A DNA stretch of 64,000 nucleotides from Patiria miniata. Taxonomy: Eukaryota > Echinodermata > Asteroidea > Valvatida > Asterinidae. This document shows positions 14,101 to 26,100 of this stretch, one piece after another. Every line of letters starts with the position of its first letter. Within the stretch, counting starts at the first letter, position 1. The notes beneath the pieces are model-generated. The model made no database searches. It was not told where the DNA came from and worked only from the letters and a program-made list of their open reading frames with translations. Position numbers and translations under genes: made by a program. The stretch covers positions 9,711,606 through 9,775,605 of the forward strand of contig NW_024037064.1 in the NCBI RefSeq assembly GCF_015706575.1, written 5' to 3'.

Positions 14101-17100
14101 GTTTACCTAAATGGACTGATGTGCTCTTGGTATGCTATGGCCTAATTTACAAGTGAAGAGTGTCCCTGATATTTGTCCGAAAGATTGGAAAATGGTTTGA
14201 TAAACAGTGTCCATACCTTGTTGATTTGGGATTTAAAAAAAGGAAAGACCACATCATACAAACCAAAACGTTGAGATAAGGACTCTAATTTTTTCTAGGA
14301 CAATTTTTCCTCTGGTAGTCTGTATCCCTTTGTCATGATTTGTACAATGTAGGTCCTCCCGACACTCCTGTTATAATAGGCCACCCATTGATGACTGCAA
14401 ATGAGACCGTTCAACTAACATGCCGGGCCAGCAACGGATATCCTGACGACTGGGAGCTGGTTTGGACAAATGGGGGCCCGACTCTTGCCGGCACTCACAC
14501 CACCGCCATGTCAACATCGGGCAACCGCTACCGGTTCAGCAGCACGTTAAACTTCTCGCCAACCAGAGAAGATAATGGGAACATGATCACATGCTCTGCC
14601 AGAAGAGGACCCTGGACTCAAGACCTGACAGGATTGCTGGGTCCGATCGACGTCCAATGTAAGACTAATTAATTGAAATCAATGTTGTACAACTTCGAGC
14701 GGATCAATTTCAATATAACAAATCCTTCCCACCAAATAGGTATCACATGAACACAAAGAAAATTACTGTTCAGTTATGCACCGTCACGAAAAATGTAAAC
14801 CATCTGTCTTCTGACTCATTGACTATGCACTATCTGTTGCCTGACAAGAATTCAATTTGCAGAGGGGTACTGTGGAACTCTAATGTTCTTCAGGAACAAT
14901 GCAATGGCTTTGCCATACTTTGAAAGAGAACAAAACTTTCTCACTCAAATTATCCTCCGCAGGGGGTACAGAGTGCCTCAAACGTATAAACATTCACCCC
15001 TGCCCCTGGACGTACTACATGACTAGTGCTATCATGAGCGGGTGTCCTGATCGTAATGGCACAAAGGGGAAAAAAACAAGGGAATGGTGGGAACCATTAC
15101 ATTTATGATAAATCCACGGAGATAGCTGACTGGATATAGTGACATTTGTGTTGTTTTCTTTTGTTCCAGACTGGCCAGAATTTTCCGAGCCATCTGTAAT
15201 CCCGTCTAATCATGTTGAGGAGGGAGATGACGTCATTTTGTCCTGCATTGTGGACGCCAATCCCAAGCCGGCTGACTTCATCACGTGGGAGAAGGTCGGG
15301 TCTCCTGGCTCCCTACCCTCCGTCTACAGCAATGGGACAAGCACACTGTTGCTAAGCAACATCAGCAGGGAGCGGGCTGGGACGTACAGGTGCCGCGGAG
15401 ACAACGGTGTACTACCAGTGGCGCATTCCAGCCTGATCCATGTCATCGTGCGTTGTAAGAACTTGCAATATCTAGCTATCACAAATGCCTACCTGTCTTA
15501 AGTAGATTATGTTCTTATTACAGTTGTCATCGATTCCCATTATTCTCAATAACTCCCCTGACAAGGCGGAGTATTGTTAGAGTATACATCCAAGGTGGGT
15601 AAACCAGCCTAAGGTTGCCATGCGGAGTGACCTGAGCATCAATGTAATGCATGCACTTGTATTTACCTAAACTGCTCATAAAACATGAAAGCAACACCAA
15701 GCAATCTTGAAAAAAGGGTGAATCTTATGGCTGCTTACTTTGGGGTTTAAGAGGGAAAGTAGTCTAGCACATAACGCCCTGCCGTAGTGGCAGGGCGTTA
15801 TGTGCTCTGATCCGGGTTTGTAGAATCCATCAAATCGCAGTAGAAACAGTTGCATTCAATGATATATCACTGGCTTCTTGTTTTCACGGAATGGAAAACA
15901 ACTAAAAAACCTTGAAACCTGAATTTATTGACAACAAAAAACAAAGATCTGGCTTTTGTTTAACGGTCTTCAATAAAATATCATTTTCATCTCATCTATA
16001 CATGTATCTTAAAATATCATCCAAACTGACCTACCTCTTTGCTAGGTTAGGTCAAGGCATTTACTCCGTCCACCATTTGCCAACACCTACAACAACAGAA
16101 CGGTGACCTGAAAGGAGATAGAAATACCAAATGCCTTAACCAAGCTGCATGTAAAGATTACATGTATATATTCCAATTAAGTTACGTTATTTCGCAATAC
16201 ACGTGGCCTAGCGCACACATTATCTGCTGCACTGACAACTCTGACATACCATCCATGCCATCTGTGACATACCATCACGCACAAATGTTCGTAACAATGC
16301 ATGGAACCTGCCACACACAGATTGTTTAATGCACATAGCATGGGAGATAACGTTTTCAAAGCAATACAACCGCTTGCTACATTGTAAAAGTAACATACTG
16401 CTCATACTTTTCTGGCGTGATTTGGGGGGGGGGGGGGAATAAAAACAAAAAGAATTTTCAGTTCTGAGAATGCAGTTACACGTAAATATAAAAATAAGAT
16501 ATTGATCCTCTCAAAGGCTGAGTGTGTTAATGACAAATGAGACTGCCACAGTCGGGAAATTGAGGGCGCCTTCGCTCAAATCCATAATTTTGAACCGCTA
16601 GGAGTAAAACACAAATAGGTTTTCAATTGGATTTTAATATCGAAATTTATAACCAAATTTATAACCAGAGCTTAATCAGGCATATGTGAGACTCGAACCC
16701 GGACCTCCTGCTTACAAGTGTTGTCATTGATTGCATGCATGACATTCATGTATGCATATTTATCTTCAAGTAAACTTGAATCCTCGATCCTGATTGGTCG
16801 ATCCATGGCAACAAGCCGTGCTACATATAACCATGTAGCACGGCCACGGTTCATACCGTACTCCGCGTATTCCGCTGTTCAAAGATGCGAGCGCCATTCT
16901 GTACAAACCACGCACGTGTAATAGGATAAGCACTTTGTGTACAGCATGCGTTTCATCTTTATTGTGCGTCAAGTTTGGTTGAAGATAAATTCTTATTTTC
17001 ACGCTCTCACTCGTGGAACACAGAAAATATAGTGCGTCTGTGTCCCACATGCCACGAGGCCGAAGGACACAGACGCACTACATTATTCCGTGTTCCACTC

Positions 17101-20100
17101 ACGCTTGCGGGATAACTAATAATATGTGTATTTCCATAAAAAAAGGCACAAGAGATTTATGCCTTTGTTTAACTTATTGCTTGATAAAAGATAAGCCCCA
17201 TCCCCCAGGAGCAGTCTCCATTCATACTGAGAAACTCTCATCTGAATCGCTGACGGTCACGTGGTCTCCGGGCAGCGACGGAGGCGAACCGCAGTGGTTC
17301 CGCGTGAACCATCGGGAACTGAAAACCACTACGGTCTTCAGCCGGAGTACGCAAAGCGGAAGACTCTACGATGTCAGCGAGTACACAGTGGTCAGTCTGC
17401 AGCCCGACACCGAGTATGAGATCGAGGTTTATGCTGAAAACGCCAACGGTGCGAGTGATGTTTTGACAACATTTGGAAAGACTCTGCGTAAGTCTCGTAA
17501 AAACAATGTTTGTGTTTGCAATACGCACGACAACAAAATGACGTCAAGCTCTGATATTCGTTCGGGAAGCCAGGTTTGGAGGACGCCATGCGCACCAAGC
17601 TCCAATATTAGTATATGTAGCGGCCATCTTAGAGGGCCTCTCTTGTCAGTAGCAATCAATTAACAAAAGGTTCATCAATATCACAGCAAAACAAAACCAT
17701 TAACCCCCAAGATGCCTGCTACGCATCAGGTCTACAAGAAAGTGCAAATGTAATAAACTGTGTGGTCATTATGTTTGGTCAACTTTTAAGGGTGACTGGG
17801 TCTACATGTTTGGTGGGTTTCTTGGCATTTACATGCTTCCATATACATGTAATGATTTCTTAAGCAAAATGTTTACCCAAAAGATCAGCCCCTCTTCATA
17901 CTCAGTCTGGCCAAAACAAAAAGTGTCAAAGATACACTGAAAATATGTGGGCAATTCCACGGTTACTCACGTTACATTTTTGATGTACTTTTGAGTTTCC
18001 TTGGGCTGTAATTGGTTTAATAACTGTTTTCCCCATGGTAGATAGAGTAGACCTAGACCTACCTAAGCACCAAAGATGACATCCAGAAAAATGTGTTATG
18101 TATGATAAACAAGATGCACAAAATCTGTTACTCACGTTACATTTTTGCAACAAAATTTGTAACGTGAGTAACCGTGGAATTACCCATATGAATATTACTA
18201 AAATGATACTCCTGATATTTGTTTGATTAGCACCTGTTGCTCACTCAGTCATCGGCACACCGACAAGCTGGCCGTTTTTAACTGCCATCAGTGTACTGGG
18301 AATACTTTTGCTCATCAGCATCGCGATACAGACAGTCGGCTGCTACTACCGTAAAAGAAAGAAGCCCAGCCAAAAGAAAAGGAAAACCTTAGATACCGGT
18401 ATGCTCATTTTCAAAACAATGGAAACATGTTTTATGGTGATTTTATTTTATAATGCCTTGTGACAAAAGGAATACTCAGAGTAGTTTATTAACATGTAAT
18501 ACACATGCACTAACTTTCTTGGGGACTCCAGACTTTTGTTTATGCACAACCCAAAATTTTCCCCCTTCTGATGAGAGAAACTCGACATTTCGCAGACCGT
18601 TGCCTTTCTCTTAAACTCTCAAACCGAGGTTATCAGACATGTCTATTTTTATCATCCCAGAAGTTACATTTTTGATAATCTTCCTATCAAATTGTCTTGA
18701 AAAGTGATGAGTTGCATAATATGTAATGAAACTAATCTGGCCTAAAAATTAATAAAAAGTTTTACAAGAACAGTTGCATACATAACGTGGGATCTGCCTA
18801 TCGTATTAAACAGTGTCGTTGTTTAACTTATTCAAAATTTCTACTTTCTCAACAGAACAACAAAATGTTTCACAAAGGTAAGAACATTAGTGATAAGTTG
18901 ACAAAAACCTAACGTAACATTTCTTTAATTAAGGCCTTGTTCAAATTAGTTAATAAAGCCTTATTTCATCAAGTGTGTGCCTTGATATACATGTAGTTTA
19001 AAGAAAAGAACGCACAATTGAATTTGATTGGTTATAACAAAACAATTATCACGTTTATTGAAACAATATTTTAGCAAAGTGACCTCAATTCTAAAATTCA
19101 AAGATTGTATTTTTTTTTTAATGATATACATGTACCAACCTGGGATATCACGTCAAAATAGCTTTGTATTCCTGAGAGTTAGTACTAAAAATATTTAGTT
19201 TACAGCCTCTACACTGGCTTCAAAATAATTATTACCCAAACGACATTCTACGTTTTGAATATTCGGTTGCACTTTCACCTGGTGTACTAAGCTGCTCGAC
19301 AAAACGTGACTTAAAGGGCCAGTAGCCCTTTTAGACGAGTTTTAGTCTAGAATCAGTAGGGCAAGGCTTGAACCCTCCCCCCCTCTACCCCCGCCCCAAT
19401 TCTTTAAACATTTTACACCTCCATCTTAATTGCTTGTAAACAGCAGTGGAGCTGGGACTGGAGGGCCAGTCCGGGTCGTTGAAGATGCAGAATGCTACGA
19501 AAACGTGGGTGAGTAATCTAAGAAGTACATTGAGGTACGGTAGACAAGGATTGAATTTGGTAAACTTATCTGAACTGGTAAAGCATCCTCCTAGATGACC
19601 TTGCATTAAACACGTAACAGAAACTACCTGAACCATCCGTGCTGGTACTTGTTAGGAAAGTTGCAAACATCCGTGTTAGTCTCCTAGATACAACAGCTAC
19701 TTCATCAGTAACTGCAGTGACTGCATCTAATGAAGAAGCAATTGCTGCAGGCCCGTCGCCATGGGGGGCCTAGTGGGGCCGGGCCCCCTTGGCGAGTAAT
19801 TGCCCTCCCCCCTACGGCAAAAGCCATACATATGTATTTTTGTATTTTTTTATGGTAGTGGCCCCCCCCCCCCCCCCAGTTGGTACTATGGCCTCCCCCC
19901 CCCCCCTAATTCTCAGGGCTGGCGATGGGCCTGAATGCTACAAAAGCTTGCTACAATGTATGTTTTAATTTTAAGTAACAGTATTTAAAGTTATGGTACT
20001 TATTAGGATGAATGACGCCCTTCGTGAATATATATAGGGGATGCGCTTTCCATTTTCTCAGATGTTTTGAGATTTACATGTATGTGCTGTTTCTGGGCAA

Positions 20101-23100
20101 ACAAAAGTGCATGATTCAATACTTGCAGTGTCTTAGTATGATACATTTTAGATGTTACAAGTGCAGTAGACTCTACAGAACGGTACAGTTGACCCAAAAT
20201 GAAATTGACACCCTCAATATTAGTGACACTCGCGATGCTTGTACTTGCATTACGTGTACATTGCACGTCACATGAAAGAGATTTCAGCCCCAATCTGACT
20301 TATTTATTTGGATAGCAAGGAATGCTTCTGAAGATGGCTTTTCATATGCTTATTTGCAGGGATCCCTTTGCAAACCATTCGCGCAGTCGAAAGTGATCCG
20401 GTTGAGTCTACCTATGCTGACATCCCAGATTGCCGCGCAGCAATCTCGCGAGATCAGTTGACCTTCCTTCAAGAACTCACTCAGGGCACCTTCGGAAAGG
20501 TGCTACTTGCAAGAGCCGTGGGCATCGAGCAGCAAGGCCTCGTCACCCGCGTGGCTGTCAAAACTGTAAAAGGTGAGAGGCATGCCAATACTCAGTACCG
20601 TATAATGCAGTACCGTGGTATCGTGGCCTGTGAGTATGATCTGCAGGTTGTGGGTTCGAGTCCAGCCTGGGGTTATGGTGCGTATGCCTTTGAGCAAGGC
20701 GCTTTGTCACTCATTTCATCTCCCCACGGCCACCCAGGAGTCGATGGGTACATGTGAGGGCTGAGATGGTTACTGTAATTGATATTAGCTTCTTTGCTCC
20801 AAAATGCCAACATCGAGCTGTATACAAATAGCCCCGAGTGATGTACTACCGGGTACTCGTACTCCGTACTTGTACTCGAGTACTTCTCAAGTCCTTTTTT
20901 TAGAGTACTCGTACTCGTACTCAAATGTCAAAGTACTTGAACTCAAAGCTACGGAACTTGTCCTTGGGCAGCAAAGTACTCGTACTTGACATGTCAAAAT
21001 TGTACTCGATCATCAAAGAACTCGCATTTGAATAGCAGTACTCATACTACTCGAATGGCAGTAGAGACCTGTACTTGTACTTCGAAGAACAGTGTACAAG
21101 TACAAGTACAAGTACTCATATTTGTACTCGGTAACCAAGTCCCGCATAGTGGACCTCTCATGAGTCACAAAGTGCCATCTACATGTATGTGTACTTTTCG
21201 TACAATACATTTCCTCATCCTGGAAGTATTGAGATGTGAAGTTGCTCTGAACTTTATTGATATGGATTTCTGAACTTTATTGATATGGATTACAGTTTAC
21301 TGTATTATGTGCTTAAATTTTACACACATGTATTATGTTATGTAGATGAAAGCGACCCAAAGGAGAAAGAGAACCTGATTCGAGAGTTGAATTCGATGAA
21401 ACCTCTCAGTGGTCACGCGAATATCGTTAAGCTGCTTGGGTACTGCATCAACGAAGGTAACAATACGGGCGTGATAATTCGGTTCACTTGTCAAAAAGTT
21501 GATTTTGAACTGTTGCCCTTAAAATAGTAACAACATGATTTAGTAATGGCATTGTCAACAAATGGGTTGAATATTTTTTAAGGAAATGTCTTAAAATCAA
21601 AACTGTGCTGGCGCACTTAACTGGTACGATTTGACGATTTTTTATTTTGGTGATACATGTAAACACAGCAACTACATTGGAAAAGAACCCAAGTCTCTGG
21701 CAGTGTGGTAATCGAATCTCCAATATGCAATTATACTTTTTCATTCACACATTACGAAAACAGGATAGTCCACACATGACTGTACGTGAGGCCGTAAGTT
21801 TTGAAACACCTTTTGCAGTCCAGGAGTTGTTTGCACTTATGTTGGCACCGTTATGACTTTTCAGGCATATATGTGAAATTGTTTACCGCTCAGTGATATA
21901 ACGATGTGTGAACGCAAAGATGGAACTACATGTAGCTTATTCAGTAGAGGTTAATATACATGTACATGTATGCTCCCCATAGCTTTAATTGGCGAAACAG
22001 TTGTGTACAGTACTTGTTCAACTGTTAATATTTTGGCAATCGTATGCACAGACCCAATCTATGTCATCATGGAACACGTGGTGAATGGGAACCTGAAGGA
22101 GATTTTGACTGATAGCCGATCTGAACACGTGTATGACAACCTGCGAGGGGCTGTGTGTGCATCCCTCACACCCAAGACTCTCCTTAGTCTGGCCAGGGGC
22201 GTGGCCGAAGGCATGGCTTACTTGGCTTCACAAGGGGTGAGTCTATTGCGTCCCAACTATAGCAATGGTGCAAACTATAGTTGGGACAGTTTATACTATA
22301 GCATGTATAGTTGGGACAGTCTGTACTATAGTTGGGACTAGTTTATAGTATTAACCCTCCTATGGTAACATGCATTGTCTGCCTGCTTATTACTTGGGTC
22401 AATATTGGTCAAGACCCCCATTGGTTTGTACACAGTAGGCCCGGAGGTGAGGAAGACAATTTTGACCATTGGTGACCTCTTAAGCAAAGGGAGGGTTAAA
22501 GAATCACATGGAAATCTAGTTGATGCCTATACCGGGTCAACAGACGAGTTTATATGAGGAATTGATCTTGATTTCTATCTGACCAACTGACTGCCGACTG
22601 ACTGCCGACTGACCGATTGCCTGACAGACTGACTGTCACTTGGAGCCGGGCAGTGCTATCATGTAGGATGACCTCTTAATGCAAATGAATGGGATACATC
22701 AACCCATTGAGTAGACACGTGTTTGAAGAGACTTCCGGTTAAATGGCCATTCTGAATCAATTCAAAAGAATTTTGTGCAAGCTTTTGGGTGAGCTACATG
22801 TACATGTTTAACAGGTTTACTTTGTTTTGTTTGAATCACATTAGTGTCTTCATAAAGACCTTGCCGCTCGCAACGTTCTCGTTAGCGAGGATATGGTGGG
22901 CAAGATATCTGATTTTGGATTCGCCAGCGATGTTGCCGAAATGAGAACATACCAACGCAAAAGCACGGTGAGATATTTGCTTATTCGGGAATGGGCAATA
23001 TTTGATATTTTAAACACTTTGGTTTTGATTTAAGACAACAGGACAACACTGGGATGGTTTACGTGTGCATCATATTGTTTGACATTCTTGATTTTTCACT

Positions 23101-26100
23101 CTTGTGTATCTTTTACTTCGATTGTATGTGTTCTCCTTATGATTTAAAAATCATTCAAATTTGTGTTAAAATTAGGGTTGCGCTGATTATTGAAGGGGGC
23201 AAGTTTTATTACACAGAGCACTGTGTAAAAGATTCTTTGCCACTGCAGTGGAAAAGAATCTTTTGTTTAATTAAACTGATATTGTTGATGTGTATCTGAT
23301 ATTACAGGCAACATCAAAATACATGACCATTTGAAAATACAAATTACTACATTACTACAAAATGTACATTGTATCACATGCAGACCTGCAGCATTGCCTA
23401 AGAAGCTACACGTAAAACAAAAAAAACCCAGTATTTCAAAAAGCTCTCCAACTACATGAACTAGGCCTACGACAACTACAACTTACAAGGCACATAATCA
23501 AAAGCAGCAACGACAATAATTTCAACACAAATTAATTATCAGGGATTATTTCCAAAGTAATAATATGTCATGTAATTGAGATTCGTGTTGGTGCTTTTCG
23601 TCTGATTTTTTTCAGTGCATTCTATCAGGACGTTTGTAACGCAATTTTATCAGTAATATTTTTGTTTCTTTTGACGTTCAGGGATTTTCCCCTCTGCGAT
23701 GGATGGCGTTGGAGTCTGTTCTTGATGACGTGTACACAACAGAGAGTGACGTGTGGTCTTTTGGGGTTCTGCTGTGGGAAATAGTTACTCTCGGTATGGC
23801 CAGTGATCTCCATGTTTAAACTCTGGAAAGGTCATGGACCATTGCACGTTGTACACACATTTGAAGCTAGGAACTGGTTCCGAACCTTTCAATTCGAATG
23901 TGGCACGGGAAACAGTTGGCCTTACAAGCACTCCCATTGTTAGGCTAATATGAAGATGATTCTGGGCATGTTATTAATCCACGTTTGTATCAGCAGGTTT
24001 TGATGATCTAAAAGTGAGCTTTAAACCTTGTCTTGCAAAGAAGGTATTCAAATGAAATGATAGAAATCTTATTAATTTTTTTGATAGGTCAAGTCTCAAA
24101 GTATTTTTTTTTGCGGAGTTGGAATCGAGTCAGTCAACAGTCACAAGTCAATCACATGTCAACCAATTTCCAGTCAACCTCACAAGTCAACCTCACAAGC
24201 TACAGAGCAATGTACATGTAGAGCATGTTTTCTGCGACATCATACCAACGGGCAAGACAGGCAACCTAGACACTTCAGCATCTTTTGCATGTTATTTTGC
24301 CCACGTTTGTCGCCACGTTAACATCAATCACATTTCAAGAGATACATGTACACATGCAGTGCAGAAGAGAACCATTTGCTGGAAGTTGGAATCACGTGAC
24401 CGCAACATCCAATTTGTAAAGAAATGTAACATGGTCTACTTTGACAGTGCCTTTGTCACAGTTCATCTTTGGTTACTCGCGACCAACTTACGATTTGACT
24501 TGTGATTTGACTTGTGATTTGACTTGTGATTTGACTTGTGATTTGACTTGTGATTTGACTTGTGATTTGACTTGTGATTTGACTTGTGATTTGACTTGTG
24601 ATTTGATTTGTGAGTTGACTTGTGATGTGACTTGTGATTTGACTTGTGATTGACTTGAGAATTATGATTTGACATGTGATTTGACTTGTGATCTGACCTG
24701 CACCTGTGATTTGACTTGTGATCTGACTTGTGATTTGACTTGTGATTGACTTGTGATTGACTTGTGAACTATGATTTGACTTGTGATTTGACTTGTGATT
24801 GACTTGGAATCTGACTTGTGATTTGACTTGTGATTGACTTGTGATTGACTTGTGAACTATGATTTGACTTGTGATTTGACTTGTGATCTGACTTGTGATT
24901 TGACTTGTGATTGACTTGGGATCTGACTTGTGATTGACTTGTGAATAATGATTTGACTTGTGATTGACTTGGGATCTGACTTGTAATTTGACTTGTGATT
25001 GACTTATGAATTATGATTTGACTTGTGATCTGACTTGTGATTTGACTTGTGATTGACTTGGGATTGACTTGGGATTGACTAGATTACAAAGCTGGTTTTT
25101 TAATTCCAATGTTCCTCACAGGTGGCCACCCATACCCGACCATGAGTGCCAAGAAAGTGGTTTCCAAAGTGAAGTCAGGGTACCGGATGCCCCGTCCCGA
25201 TCACTGTCGCATGCAATTGTAAGTTTCATTACATAAAATAAATTCTTTATGACTGCAGTTTGAAACATGCGGAAATGCTCTTTGTTATAGCAGTGATTGG
25301 TTGATGTGTCAAATCTTAATAAGACTTCTTTTTAAGAGTCAAAGGAAACAGCTGAATTACAGGTGACTATTTTTGACGCTTAATAATGTATTATCTGTAA
25401 TTTATGTTAAGACTGAAATAATGATTCGCCAAGAGCGAGCCGATCAAAGGATATGACCCTCACATCTAATAGCACAAAATAAATTAAAGGGGAGAACAAT
25501 TAAAAATAAAACTTGAATGTTTGTCAGGCACGATTAGAAGGAAATTGTGAATATAGATTTCATATATTATCCCGCTCCATGTCTATTTTGGTCCAAATAT
25601 CACCGTACAATAAAGTTGGCTAAAAAACTGCCTTACATTGGTAGGAAATTACCATTGATAGGAAATTACCATTGATAGGAAGTTACCATTGGTAGAAAGT
25701 TACCATAATTATTGTTGGTTATTTCGGGTAAAAATTGACCAACTATTGAGAAGAATTTGATTTATTGATCAACATTGGGCAAAATAACAACTCAGTAATG
25801 CCCATTTGTTTTCTCAGGTACCAGGTGATGCGTGCTTGCTGGTCTAAGAACCCGGCAGCCCGACCAACATTTGCAACAGTCAGTGAGAAACTTGGAGGAC
25901 TGTTGGACAAAGCTAACGTGAGTAGGCCTATTAAACACCCAATGATTATTTCAAGAGGGTCCTGGTTTTGACTGTAACCGACAAATTAAGGATTGGGTCG
26001 GATGAAAATGATAAGCATCAGATTTTCCAGGTTGTCATTATTGTTTTTGCATCAATTATTCAATAGGGTCATTCTAGTGTCTCGGGTCATCACTAGTGTC

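Larger units (their letters stand above)
11277..14658 (+). repeat. Tandem duplication of the Ig4-Ig5 genomic segment
   Basis: The segment with exons 11277-11606 and 12188-12487 is repeated as 13021-13350 and 14353-14658. Exon pairs are of equal or near-equal length and closely similar. Parts of the introns also align: about 11780-12180 and 13950-14350 share words such as TTTTGTCACAATC, GCTCAGAGTAAAAT and CGCCTGTTTACC. The duplication is therefore genomic and fairly recent. Confidence 0.87.
15455..17190. other. RTK intron between Ig8 and FN3
   Basis: No exon supported. It holds the hairpin at 15766-15806, a G-run near 16424-16437, a minus-strand GGTTCGAGTCTC box-B-like word near 16690-16701 that may be a SINE remnant, and the second TATCTTCAAG repeat. 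Confidence 0.5.
18399..20359. other. RTK introns around the juxtamembrane exons
   Basis: Apart from the two small exons (18856-18877, 19444-19508) this is AT-rich intron. The MITE at 19748-19933 is the only other feature I can support. Confidence 0.5.

Noticed and set aside
16680-16735. tRNA gene on the minus strand
   Set aside because: A GGTTCGAGTCTC box-B-like word is present, but no cloverleaf, acceptor stem or A box at the right distance; more likely a SINE remnant.
24441-24675. 70-codon open frames on both strands made of a repeated tetrapeptide
   Set aside because: Pure translation of the 12-bp minisatellite; unit length is a multiple of three, so frames stay open without being genes.
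24488-25080. CRISPR-like array
   Set aside because: Units are contiguous 11-12-mers with no spacers, and the genome is eukaryotic.
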